Positions 9,491 to 18,482 of a stretch of 35,256 nt of DNA are shown here, one piece after another. Source of the stretch: Desulfobacterales bacterium (lineage in GTDB: Bacteria; Desulfobacterota; Desulfobacteria; Desulfobacterales; C00003060); assembly GCA_030616475.1 (NCBI GenBank), contig JAUWXF010000021.1:1-35256 (forward strand), in the 5' to 3' direction. The notes under the pieces are model-generated. The model saw nothing but the letters and a program-made list of their open reading frames with translations. It ran no database searches and had not been told where the DNA came from. Position 1 is the first letter of the stretch. Each line of letters starts with the position of its first letter. A program made the translations under genes and the position numbers.

Positions 9491-9518
9491 TTGCGGAGCG
9501 AAGCTGAGCTAAGTTCTT

Positions 9519-9887
9519 ATGGGTGCTTTATCCTTGAAAAAAAAGGCATGTTTAAGAAGAAAAAGACGCGTGCGAAAAAAAATATATGGGACTGAGGATC
9601 GCCCCCGGTTAAGCGTGTTCAGGAGCACGAGGCATATCTATGCCCAGGTTGTGGTGGATACAACCGGTCATACCGTGGCGTCAGCCTCTACTCTTGATAA
9701 GGAGGCGCGGGAGTATCCAAAGTTTGAGAGTAAGGTGGAGGCGGCAAATTTTGTGGGGAAGCTTGTGGCGCGAAGGGCTATTGAAAAAGGGATTTCCGAG
9801 GTCGTGTTTGACCGCAATGGCTTCTCGTATCACGGCCGGGTGCAGGCGATTGCTACCGGGGCTCGCGAAACGGGTCTCAAATTTTAG
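9519..9887 (+). CDS. rplR: 50S ribosomal protein L18
   Basis: [50 protein letters not shown]...[26 protein letters not shown]. Confidence 0.96.
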   Translation: MGALSLKKKACLRRKRRVRKKIYGTEDRPRLSVFRSTRHIYAQVVVDTTGHTVASASTLDKEAREYPKFESKVEAANFVGKLVARRAIEKGISEVVFDRNGFSYHGRVQAIATGARETGLKF

Positions 9888-9902
9888 CGAGGAGAAAGAC
9901 CG

Positions 9903-10397
9903 TTGCTTGGCAAAGAGTTAGAGGAAGTTCAGCTAATAGAAAAGGTGGTTCACATAAGCCGTACGGCCAAAGTGGTCAAAGGGGGCCGCCGCTTTAGTTT
10001 CAGTGCCGTGGTTGTTGTTGGAGACGGTAGTGGTAAAGTGGGAAGCGGTCTGGGGAAGGCTAAAGAGGTTCCTGTGGCCATTCGCAAGGGGATTGAGCGA
10101 GCCAAGAAGAACATGATCGAAATTCCTTTAATCAACCAGACCATTCCACATGAGGTTATGGGCAAATATGGCGCCGGCTTGGTTTTACTAAAACCTGCTG
10201 GTGAAGGGACTGGAATCATTGCTGGCGGTGCGATCAGGGCGATGCTGGAGGCCGCAGGCGTGCAGAACGTCCTGACCAAATGTATGGGATCTCACAATCC
10301 CCATAATATTGTGAAGGCCACTCTTAAGGGTTTGAGTCAACTGCGCAGCCGCGAGACGATTGCGGCCAGGCGCGGCAAGGACCCTGCTGAGATATGA
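9903..10397 (+). CDS. rpsE: 30S ribosomal protein S5 (TTG start)
   Basis: [66 protein letters not shown]. Confidence 0.98.
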   Translation: MLGKELEEVQLIEKVVHISRTAKVVKGGRRFSFSAVVVVGDGSGKVGSGLGKAKEVPVAIRKGIERAKKNMIEIPLINQTIPHEVMGKYGAGLVLLKPAGEGTGIIAGGAIRAMLEAAGVQNVLTKCMGSHNPHNIVKATLKGLSQLRSRETIAARRGKDPAEI

Positions 10398-10597
10398 TCA
10401 TGCCTAAAACACTTAGGATAACGCTAAGAAAGAGTATGATAGGTAGACCCGGGAAACATCGAAGGGTAGTTCATAGCCTGGGATTAAGAAAGTTGAACAA
10501 GACGGTTGTTTTGAAAGACACGCCTACGGTCCGGGGAATGATTCGAAAGGTGTCCCATATGTTGGAAGTGGAAGAAAAGGCCGATGAAACTCAATGA
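10394..10597 (+). CDS. rpmD: 50S ribosomal protein L30
   Basis: [57 protein letters not shown]; alternative start 10400. Confidence 0.95.
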   Translation: MIMPKTLRITLRKSMIGRPGKHRRVVHSLGLRKLNKTVVLKDTPTVRGMIRKVSHMLEVEEKADETQ

Positions 10598-11024
10598 GCT
10601 GTCACCCCCGAAAGGGGCGCGCAAGGCTGTTAAACGGCTTGGCCGCGGACCGGGCTCAGGGCACGGCAAGACCGCAGGCAGGGGAACCAAGGGCCAAAAG
10701 GCCCGCTCCGGCGGCAACATTAGGCCCGGATTTGAAGGAGGGCAGATGCCACTGCAGCGTCGCCTGCCCAAACGGGGATTTACCAACATCTTTAGAAAGG
10801 AATTTGTAATAGTCAATATACGTGATCTGGGACGGTTTGAGAAAGGTTCGGTGGTAGACAAAGTCGCGCTAACGGCTGCGGGCCTTGTCAAACGAGAATC
10901 AGATGGCGTGAAACTTTTGGGCCAAGGTACAATTGACTACCCGCTGGTGCTGAAGGTAGACCGGTGCAGTGGGTCAGCACGGGCCAAGGTCGAGGCTGTT
11001 GGAGGACGGGTGGAGATCGTCTAG
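10584..11024 (+). CDS. rplO: 50S ribosomal protein L15
   Basis: [66 protein letters not shown]. Confidence 0.98.
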   Translation: MKLNELSPPKGARKAVKRLGRGPGSGHGKTAGRGTKGQKARSGGNIRPGFEGGQMPLQRRLPKRGFTNIFRKEFVIVNIRDLGRFEKGSVVDKVALTAAGLVKRESDGVKLLGQGTIDYPLVLKVDRCSGSARAKVEAVGGRVEIV

Positions 11025-11084
11025 TAGTATAGGAATTTCGATTTTTGGTTAAATTGAAAGAAGTTGTAAACCTGAGACGGGTAA

Positions 11085-11245
11085 TCTGAAATTCGAAATT
11101 CGAAGCGCGAAATCCGAAACAAATTCAAATGACCAAAATACAAAATTCAAAACAATGAAATTGAGGAATTATGAATAATGTTTTGAACATTTGATATTTG
11201 AATTTCGGATTTGTTTCGTGCTTCGATATTCGATATTCGAATTTA
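11085..11245 (+). repeat. Family A element A4
   Basis: tctgaaattcgaaattcgaagcgcgaaatccgaaacaaattcaaatgaccaaaat...gttttgaacatttgatatttgaatttcggatttgtttcgtgcttcgatattcgatattcgaattta. Confidence 0.85.
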
Positions 11246-11286
11246 ACAAGCTAAATACAAGCTTCAAGAAGAATTGATAACTTGAT

Positions 11287-12597
11287 ATGATCGGTGGCTT
11301 TCAAAATATATTCAAGATTCCTGAGTTAAAAAAGCGCATTCTATTCACCTTCGGGATGTTGATGGTGTATCGTATCGGATGTGCAGTGCCAACGCCCGGG
11401 ATCGACGCAGATGCCCTTGCCACGTTTTTTGCCCGTGCCCGGGGGACTCTCTTAGGGCTATTTGACATGTTTTCGGGTGGTGCCCTTGAGCGGCTTTCGG
11501 TATTTGCTCTAGGGATCATGCCGTACATAAGCGCCTCGATCATATTGCAGCTTCTGACCGTGGTCATTCCCCACCTTGACAGGCTATCCAAGGAAGGAGA
11601 GTCCGGGCGGAAAAAGATTACGCAGTATACGCGTTACGGGACAGTTATTCTAAGTATAATCCAGGGTTTTGGAATCAGCATCGGGCTTGAGAGTATGACT
11701 TCACCTGGCGGCGCAGCGGTCGTTGCCCATCCTGGCTGGAGTTTTCGGTTCATGACAGTGCTTACCCTGACCGCCGGTACAGCCTTTATTATGTGGCTTG
11801 GGGAGCAGATAACAGAGCGGGGAATCGGCAATGGGATATCCCTTATCATATTTGCAGGTATTGTAGCGCGTATGCCAAGTGCTGTTGGCAATACCTTTCG
11901 TCTGATGAAAACCGGCGAGATGGGGGCTTTTCTGGCGTTGGTATTAGTCGTGCTCATGGTCGTTGTGGTAGGGACTATCGTATTTGTGGAGCGTGGCCAG
12001 CGGCGGATTCCAGTACAATATGCCAAACGGATTGTTGGCCGCAGGATGTACGGCGGCCAGAGCACTCATCTGCCCCTTAGGATTAATACGTCTGGCGTGA
12101 TTCCGCCCATTTTTGCGTCTTCTATCATTATGTTTCCAGCCACGGTGGCTAATTTCATAGATGTCCCGTGGATGCAAAGCGTTTCCCAGGCCATGACACC
12201 CGGCGGCATCGTATACAACCTTGTGTTTGTCGGCTTTATCATCTTCTTCTGTTATTTTTATACTGCCGTTACCTTCAACCCGGTTGATGTGGCTGACAAT
12301 ATGAAAAAGTACGGAGGCTATATCCCCGGCATCAGGCCCGGCAAGCGCACAGCCGACTATATCGACAGGGTGCTTACACGCATAACCTTTGGCGGGGCCA
12401 TATACGTATCAGCCGTTTGTGTATTGCCGACGGTATTGATTGCCAGGTTCAATGTTCCTTTTTACTTTGGAGGTACTGCCCTTTTGATCGTGGTGGGCGT
12501 GGCCATAGACACCGTCAGCCAGATGGAGAGCCACATGCTGGCTCGACACTACGAGGGTTTCATAAAAAAAGGGGGAGCCATTAAGGGACGACATTGA
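11287..12597 (+). CDS. secY: Preprotein translocase subunit SecY
   Basis: [23 protein letters not shown]...[44 protein letters not shown]...; 436 aa. Confidence 0.98.
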   Translation: MIGGFQNIFKIPELKKRILFTFGMLMVYRIGCAVPTPGIDADALATFFARARGTLLGLFDMFSGGALERLSVFALGIMPYISASIILQLLTVVIPHLDRLSKEGESGRKKITQYTRYGTVILSIIQGFGISIGLESMTSPGGAAVVAHPGWSFRFMTVLTLTAGTAFIMWLGEQITERGIGNGISLIIFAGIVARMPSAVGNTFRLMKTGEMGAFLALVLVVLMVVVVGTIVFVERGQRRIPVQYAKRIVGRRMYGGQSTHLPLRINTSGVIPPIFASSIIMFPATVANFIDVPWMQSVSQAMTPGGIVYNLVFVGFIIFFCYFYTAVTFNPVDVADNMKKYGGYIPGIRPGKRTADYIDRVLTRITFGGAIYVSAVCVLPTVLIARFNVPFYFGGTALLIVVGVAIDTVSQMESHMLARHYEGFIKKGGAIKGRH

Positions 12598-12598
12598 C

Positions 12599-13357
12599 AT
12601 GGTCATCTTGAAGTCTCCAGGTGAGATTGAGAAGATCCGCCAGAGCAATGTCATTGTTGCAGAGATCCTTGAAGTTTTGCGGCAAAAAATCGAACCTGGT
12701 ACCAATACACTGACACTAGACAAGATTTCCGAGAAACTGGCCCTTGCGAGAACCGCCAGACCTGCTTTTAAGGGATATCGGGGTTATCCGTACAGCCTGT
12801 GTACATCCGTTAATCAGCAGGTTGTTCACGGTTTTCCGTCCAGGCATCCCCTTAAGGAAGGGGATATACTCAGCATCGATTTTGGTATTTTCTATAATGG
12901 TTATTATGGGGATGCGGCCATTACTGTACCTGTGGGCAAGGTATCGGGGATTGCGCAGCGACTAATGAAAACCACCAAACAAGCCCTTTTCCTGGGCATT
13001 GAGCAGGCGGTACCGGGTAAACGGTTGTCTGATATCTCCCACGCTATTCAGAGCCACGCGGAGTCAGCCGGGTTCTCGGTTGTCAGGAAATTTGTAGGAC
13101 ACGGAATAGGAAAGGCCTTGCATGAGGACCCTCAAATACCTAACTATGGTAAGCCGGGTATGGGGATTCGCTTGAAGCCAGGCATGGTGCTGGCTATTGA
13201 GCCAATGGTTAATGCTGGCAGCTATGAGGTAAAGACCTTAGAGGATGGGTGGACAGCAGTAACAAAAGATGGGAGTTTGTCGGCCCATTTTGAGCATACC
13301 GTTGCAATTACAGAAGACGGGCCGGTCATTTTGAGTACCACAGACGGCAAAGTATAA
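12599..13357 (+). CDS. map: Type I methionine aminopeptidase
   Basis: FKGYRGYPYSLCTSVNQQVVHGFPSRHPLKEGDILSIDFGIFYNGYYGDAAITVPVG...GHGIGKALHEDPQIPNYG...MVLAIEPMVN. Confidence 0.97.
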   Translation: MVILKSPGEIEKIRQSNVIVAEILEVLRQKIEPGTNTLTLDKISEKLALARTARPAFKGYRGYPYSLCTSVNQQVVHGFPSRHPLKEGDILSIDFGIFYNGYYGDAAITVPVGKVSGIAQRLMKTTKQALFLGIEQAVPGKRLSDISHAIQSHAESAGFSVVRKFVGHGIGKALHEDPQIPNYGKPGMGIRLKPGMVLAIEPMVNAGSYEVKTLEDGWTAVTKDGSLSAHFEHTVAITEDGPVILSTTDGKV

Positions 13358-13386
13358 ATGCCGAAAGAAGAACCGATTGAGGTTCA

Positions 13387-13496
13387 GTGATTGATGATTG
13401 ATGATTGATGATTGACGATTGATGATTGAAAATTGTTTTTCCGCCGCAGGTGGATCAATCGACAATCGACAATCATCAATCCAAATGACCAATGAC
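13387..13496 (+). repeat. Family B hairpin copy B4 with trailing CCAATGAC words
   Basis: tgattgatgattgatgattgatgattgacgattgatgattgaaaattg-tttttccgccgcaggtggatc-aatcgacaatcgacaatcatcaatccaaatgaccaatgacc. Confidence 0.88.
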
Positions 13497-13543
13497 CAAT
13501 GAGTATCGACCGCTCCCGCGAATTAGCGAAAATGAGGTAAAAC

Positions 13544-13657
13544 ATGAAAGTAAGGGCTTCGGTAAAGAAGATATGCAGCAAGTGTAAGATTGTTCGTCGC
13601 AAGGGGATTGTTAGAGTCATTTGCGAGAATAAGAGACATAAGCAAAGGCAAGGATAA
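13544..13657 (+). CDS. rpmJ: 50S ribosomal protein L36 (37 aa, below ORF-track cutoff)
   Basis: Own translation: [37 protein letters not shown]. Confidence 0.97.
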   Translation: MKVRASVKKICSKCKIVRRKGIVRVICENKRHKQRQG

Positions 13658-13662
13658 AGCCG

Positions 13663-13746
13663 CTATTCGTTATCCGTTACTGGTTATTCGTTATTCGGAC
13701 AACTAATAACGGACAACTAATAACAAATAACAAGTAACGAATAACC
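13663..13746 (+). repeat. Family F hairpin (TTATTCGTTA / TAACGAATAA words)
   Basis: ctattcgttatccgttactggttattcgttattcgg-acaactaataa-cggacaactaataacaaataacaagtaacgaataacc. Confidence 0.83.
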
Positions 13747-13767
13747 AAACTAAGGGGAGGCAACAGA

Positions 13768-14139
13768 TTGGCACGGATTGCAGGCGTTGATTTGCCGAAA
13801 AATAAACGGGCCGAGATAGGTCTGACCTATATTTATGGGATTGGGCGCAGCATATCGAGGAAGATATTACGGGAGGCCGGTATAGATTTTGATACAAAGA
13901 CGGATCAATTAGGAGAAGACCAGGTTACGGCCATCCGCAAAATCATTGATAGTCAGCACAAAGTTGAAGGAGAGCTTCGCACTGAAGTCTCTATGAACGT
14001 GAAGCGACTGATGGAACTGGGGTGCTACCGTGGTCTCAGGCACCGAAAATCACTTCCGGTTCGAGGGCAGCGAACGAGCACCAACGCCAGAACCCGGAAG
14101 GGACCACGTCGCAGTGTTGTGAGAAAGAGAAAGAAATAG
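13768..14139 (+). CDS. rpsM: 30S ribosomal protein S13 (TTG start)
   Basis: [40 protein letters not shown]...[36 protein letters not shown]. Confidence 0.98.
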   Translation: MARIAGVDLPKNKRAEIGLTYIYGIGRSISRKILREAGIDFDTKTDQLGEDQVTAIRKIIDSQHKVEGELRTEVSMNVKRLMELGCYRGLRHRKSLPVRGQRTSTNARTRKGPRRSVVRKRKK

Positions 14140-14157
14140 GAGGAATATGCGTACATC

Positions 14158-14541
14158 ATGGCAAGGCCATCTCGAAAAAAGAAAGAAAAGAAGCACATCC
14201 TAAATGGGATAGCCCATATCCAGTCTACCTTTAACAATACGATCGTGACCATCACTGATCCTGTGGGTAATGTAGTGGCATGGTCCAGCGCGGGGACGCA
14301 GGGTTTCAAGGGTTCGCGGAAAAGCACCCCTTTTGCCGCTCAACTGGCGGCGGCGGATGCCGCCAAGAAGGCCATGGAACACGGGATGAGAAATGTTGAG
14401 GTCTACGTAAAGGGTCCGGGTGCAGGCCGGGAGGCTGCTTTGCGCGCCCTTCAGGCAGCAGGGTTTAATGTTGTTTTGATCAAAGATGTGACCCCCATTC
14501 CGCACAACGGCTGTCGCCCACCCAAGCGGCGCAGGGTGTGA
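14158..14541 (+). CDS. rpsK: 30S ribosomal protein S11
   Basis: [61 protein letters not shown]...[18 protein letters not shown]. Confidence 0.98.
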   Translation: MARPSRKKKEKKHILNGIAHIQSTFNNTIVTITDPVGNVVAWSSAGTQGFKGSRKSTPFAAQLAAADAAKKAMEHGMRNVEVYVKGPGAGREAALRALQAAGFNVVLIKDVTPIPHNGCRPPKRRRV

Positions 14542-14554
14542 AAGGAGGACTATT

Positions 14555-15184
14555 TTGGGACGATATATCGGTTCGGTATGCAGGCTGTGCCGACGCGAAG
14601 ACCTGAAGATGTTTTTAAAGGGAGATCGATGTTATTCCGACAAATGTGCCTTTGACCGCAGAGGGTATGCTCCGGGTCAGCACGGACAGCGGCGACGGCG
14701 GAAGTTCTCCGACTACGGCATCCAACTTCGGGAGAAGCAGAAAGTCAAACGTATGTATGGCTTGCTGGAAGGCCAGTTTCGTGGTTTGTTCTACAAAGCG
14801 GAACGCGCACGAGAGATAACCGGTACCAACCTTTTGATTTTTCTGGAACGGCGCCTGGACAATGTGGTCTATCGTTTGGGATTTGCTAATGCCCGGGCAC
14901 AGGGCAGGCAGTTAGTACGCCATAATCACTTCATGGTTAATGGCCAAAAAATGAATATTCCGTCTTACCTGGTAAAGGTAAGTGACGTAATAGAGGTGCG
15001 GGAGAAGAGTCGAAAGATAGCCGGCATTTCCGATGCTATGGATGCTGTGGTGCGGCGCGGTGTTCCGGCATGGCTTGAACTTTCAAAGGAACAATTCAGG
15101 GGAACGATCAAGGCCTATCCCACCCGGGAAGAATTGACGATGCCGATCCAGGAGCAATTGATAGTGGAACTCTATTCTAAATAA
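14555..15184 (+). CDS. rpsD: 30S ribosomal protein S4 (TTG start)
   Basis: [76 protein letters not shown]. Confidence 0.98.
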   Translation: MGRYIGSVCRLCRREDLKMFLKGDRCYSDKCAFDRRGYAPGQHGQRRRRKFSDYGIQLREKQKVKRMYGLLEGQFRGLFYKAERAREITGTNLLIFLERRLDNVVYRLGFANARAQGRQLVRHNHFMVNGQKMNIPSYLVKVSDVIEVREKSRKIAGISDAMDAVVRRGVPAWLELSKEQFRGTIKAYPTREELTMPIQEQLIVELYSK

Positions 15185-15204
15185 ACCAAATTCGGAGATT
15201 ATGC

Positions 15205-16236
15205 ATGTCATCAAATGAGCTCATGTACATGAATTGGCGCGAGCTGATCAAGCCGAAAGGTATTGAGATTACTGACAGCATGGCGTCCTACGCAAAGTTT
15301 GTCTGTGAGCCCCTGGAAAGGGGTTTTGGCATTACCATCGGCAATGCGCTCCGTAGAATGCTCCTTTCCTCACTTCACGGGGCTGCCGTTGTCTCAGTAA
15401 AGGCAGATAATGTCATGCACGAGTTTACGGCTATACCCGGTGTGCTTGAGGACATGTCCGAGATTGTATTGAATCTCAAAGAAGTCCGCTTGCGAATGTC
15501 TGATCCGGGGCCGAGGGTGCTCCGGATCGAAGCCTCTGGAGAATGTGAGGTTAAGGCAGGGGATATAATCTCTGACGGTGGTGTTGAGATACTAAACCCG
15601 GAGCATCATATTGCAACCCTGTCAAAGGACGCAAAACTGGATATGACCATGACGGCCAAGGCGGGCAAGGGTTATGTGCCGGCCGACATGAATAAAGAAG
15701 AAAACGATCCCATTGGCACCATACCGATAGATGCTGTATTCTCACCTGTAAAGCGGGTCAACTATGTGGTCGGGAATGCTCGGGTTGGTCAAAGGACCGA
15801 TTATGATAAACTCACCCTTGAGGTATGGACCGATGGTAGTGTTGTGCCGGAAGATGCTGTGGCATATGCGGCAAAGATACTCAAAGAACAGATGAACATC
15901 TTTATCAACTTTGATGAAGAAGCAGAGCCTGAACCTAAACCTGAAAGAGAGCAAGAGGAGGAAAAGCCCCTTAACGAAAACCTCTATCGGAGTGTTGATG
16001 AATTGGAACTTTCGGTTCGCTCTGCCAACTGCCTAAAGAATGCGAACATCCAATATATTGGGGGATTGGTCCAGAAGACCGAGGTCGAGATGCTCAAGAC
16101 CAAAAATTTTGGTCGGAAATCACTGAATGAAATTAAGGAAGTTCTGGCCGAAATGGGACTGACTCTTGGTATGAAGCTTGAGAACTTTGTGCCACCCGAC
16201 GAAGAGGCTATAGAAGAAGAAAGCAGCGATACATGA
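15205..16236 (+). CDS. rpoA: DNA-directed RNA polymerase subunit alpha
   Basis: [14 protein letters not shown]...[38 protein letters not shown]...; alpha-[23 protein letters not shown]. Confidence 0.98.
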   Translation: MSSNELMYMNWRELIKPKGIEITDSMASYAKFVCEPLERGFGITIGNALRRMLLSSLHGAAVVSVKADNVMHEFTAIPGVLEDMSEIVLNLKEVRLRMSDPGPRVLRIEASGECEVKAGDIISDGGVEILNPEHHIATLSKDAKLDMTMTAKAGKGYVPADMNKEENDPIGTIPIDAVFSPVKRVNYVVGNARVGQRTDYDKLTLEVWTDGSVVPEDAVAYAAKILKEQMNIFINFDEEAEPEPKPEREQEEEKPLNENLYRSVDELELSVRSANCLKNANIQYIGGLVQKTEVEMLKTKNFGRKSLNEIKEVLAEMGLTLGMKLENFVPPDEEAIEEESSDT

Positions 16237-16754
16237 GACACCAAAAAGCGGGAAAAAAGCTGAACCGCACAGGAAGCCATCGGAATGCCATGTTCCGGAA
16301 CATGGTAACTTCCCTTTTCGAACATGGCCGGATTCGGACAACGGATGCCAAGGCCAAGGAGTTGAGGCGATGGGCCGACCGCATGGTTACCCTGGCAAAA
16401 AGAGGTGATCTCCATGCGCGACGGCAGGCGCTGGGAGTCATGAGAGACAAGACAGTGGTCCACAAACTCTTTGAAGAAGCGCCGGAGCGTTTCGGCGACA
16501 GGGCCGGAGGTTACACCAATGTGACTAAGATAGGGATGCGGCGTGGAGACGCAGCCCCTATTTCATTGGTAGAGCTTGTTGCTCCAAAAGAAAAGAAGGA
16601 ACGGAAAAAGAAAAAATCGAGGGCGGAGAAGAAGGGGGTCGACAAAGCCAAGAAGGAGGCACCTGTAAAGGCTAAAGAAAGAGAAAAGCCAAAAGAGGCC
16701 GAAACCGCGGAGAAGGCAGCACAGCACGCCGCGCCTGAAATGGAAAAAGAGTAG
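16233..16754 (+). CDS. rplQ: 50S ribosomal protein L17 with Lys/Glu-rich C-terminal extension
   Basis: [65 protein letters not shown]; low-complexity tail [16 protein letters not shown].... Confidence 0.96.
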   Translation: MRHQKAGKKLNRTGSHRNAMFRNMVTSLFEHGRIRTTDAKAKELRRWADRMVTLAKRGDLHARRQALGVMRDKTVVHKLFEEAPERFGDRAGGYTNVTKIGMRRGDAAPISLVELVAPKEKKERKKKKSRAEKKGVDKAKKEAPVKAKEREKPKEAETAEKAAQHAAPEMEKE

Positions 16755-16813
16755 ACAACGCTTTAGAAGCTCCTACCCGCTGCTCCGCGTTGTGGACGCA
16801 ACGGCAAACAAAG

Positions 16814-16849
16814 CAAAGAGGTTAGCCATCACTGGCAATCTCTTTTTTG
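16814..16849. terminator. Candidate intrinsic terminator at the convergent rplQ / lytic transglycosylase ends
   Basis: aaagaggttagcc-atcact-ggcaatctcttttttgttt: imperfect stem plus T-tract after rplQ. Confidence 0.6.
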
Positions 16850-17956
16850 TTTATGCCCCAGCCGAAGCTTCTGCCCTACCATGATCAGGGAGCCTCGAAT
16901 TCCGTTGAGTTTTTTCAGCGTGGCCACTGAGACTCCTCTTCGCCTGGCAATATGGCTTAAAGTATCTCCCGGTTGAACCACGTAATAACGATCAGAAGCT
17001 TTTTTCATGTGGCGGGAGGCGATGCGGGCGAGTTGTTTCAAAACAGTAGCCATCCTGGAAGCCAGCCCGGATGGAACTTTGATCGTATAACGCCCGGTGG
17101 GCAGATAATAGTCAAGGATCTGCGGATTGAGTTCTTTGAGAACTTTGAAGTCCGTGCCCAGGGCACGGGCAACATCTCTCACATGGAGCGGGACCTGGAT
17201 TTCGACCGGCACTGTATCGCACTTGATAGGCCTGTAGGCCCGATCCTGTGTCAGACTGTATCCATAGCTTTTCGGATTTTCCATGATAATCTTGATAGCC
17301 GCGATGCGAAAGATAAATCGCTCGGTCTCCAGTGGCAGGTTGAGCCTGTAGTAGTCTGTGACTTTCTGCTCCTTAATTCTATTTTTCAGGCGGGTTTTGC
17401 CGCAATTGTACCCGGCCAGTGCTAAGGTCCAGGTGCCGAATATTTCCTTAAGACGCTTAAGGTAGTTAAGGGCTGCCTCAGTGGAATGCTCAAAGCTTAG
17501 CCGTTCGTCCACCATGTGGTCCTTGCGAAGGCCATTGCCTTGAGCGGTGCGCGCCATAAACTGCCATGGTCCGATGGCTCCCTCACTGGATCGGATATGC
17601 GTGAGAAGAGAACTCTCAGCCACGGCAAGGTACTTCAGGTCATCAGGCATGCCCGCCTCAGCGAGCTTCTTTTCAATGTGTGGGAAATAGCGTCCCGCCC
17701 GCTTAAGCCACATGAAAACCTGGGCCCGGTCCCAGACAGCTATGGTAAATTCTCGATCCAGCATTTCCCAGACACGGCGGTTTTCAAGTGGCATTGGCTC
17801 ACCGCACAGGCTTACGGATTCAGGAATGGGAAAGTTATCAAAGGCCGGATAGGCGTTTTCCTGGGCTGGGAAAGCAAAGGATGGAAGGAGCACCATCATG
17901 GAAATGAGAGCCATGAGAAAAGCGGTCACTCGAGAAAACAAGGGTAGTGCACGCAT
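16829..17956 (-). CDS. MltD-like membrane-bound lytic murein transglycosylase with C-terminal LysM
   Basis: Transglycosylase SLT core LKYLAVAESSLLTHIRSSEGAIGPWQFMARTAQGNGLRKDHMVDERLSFEHSTEAALNYLKRL...LALAGYNCG; LysM YYVVQPGDTLSHIARRRGVSVATLKKLNGIRGSLIMVGQKLRL. Confidence 0.92.
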   Translation of the reverse strand: MRALPLFSRVTAFLMALISMMVLLPSFAFPAQENAYPAFDNFPIPESVSLCGEPMPLENRRVWEMLDREFTIAVWDRAQVFMWLKRAGRYFPHIEKKLAEAGMPDDLKYLAVAESSLLTHIRSSEGAIGPWQFMARTAQGNGLRKDHMVDERLSFEHSTEAALNYLKRLKEIFGTWTLALAGYNCGKTRLKNRIKEQKVTDYYRLNLPLETERFIFRIAAIKIIMENPKSYGYSLTQDRAYRPIKCDTVPVEIQVPLHVRDVARALGTDFKVLKELNPQILDYYLPTGRYTIKVPSGLASRMATVLKQLARIASRHMKKASDRYYVVQPGDTLSHIARRRGVSVATLKKLNGIRGSLIMVGQKLRLGHKQKRDCQ

Positions 17957-18071
17957 AACGCACTCAAATCATAAATAAAGGTGCCGCGTGGTTTGGGAAA
18001 ACGCGACCCCTCTCAAAAGGGTCGCTCACCCGGACGAGCCGGAACCAAAAGAAAAATGAATCTATCACGAA

Positions 18072-18137
18072 CCCGCCTGCCATCGCCTAGCACGGCATAC
18101 AGCTTCAATGCTAGCATACGTGGCAATGGCGGGCAGG
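18072..18137 (+). repeat. 66-bp GC-rich palindrome H, copy 3
   Basis: cccgcctgccatcgcctagcacggcatacagcttcaatgctagcatacgtggcaatggcgggcagg. Confidence 0.88.
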
Positions 18138-18253
18138 AGCACGAAAATACGAAGACACGAAAGTCTTGATGTTTTTCGTTTTCGTGCTTTTAATCTTTCG
18201 TGTTTTCGTGATTATCTTTTAAAATCTTCTACCAGAAAAAACACGAATTTCAC
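18138..18253 (+). repeat. Family J hairpin (CACGAAAATACGAAGACACGAAAG words) ending in the CCAGAAAAAACACGAATTT module
   Basis: agcacgaaaatacgaagacacgaaag...ctttcgtgttttcgtg; 18231-18250 accagaaaaaacacgaattt matches the (inverted) family A boundary. Confidence 0.7.
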
Positions 18254-18482
18254 AATTAAGGAACCAAAAACTTACTATTATCGCAACCACGCCGCTATCA
18301 TGTAGCGAATTTCGTGCCAGGATTCTACTTTTTACAGGAATCTAAAACGATAATAATATCACGCTGTTGGATTACTGCTTGCCGATAGCGAGGGTGGTAA
18401 CTTGGGGGAGGACCACATATAGGAACATGGAAGACCGTCAAACTGTTGACAGGGCATACCCAATGTCCCTGGCCTGAGAAAC

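Noticed and set aside
13387-13496. Tandem gattgatgattgatgattg tract resembling a CRISPR or minisatellite
   Set aside because: Repeat units are ~8 nt without unique spacers, and the tract pairs with a complementary arm; it is a hairpin element, not a CRISPR array.
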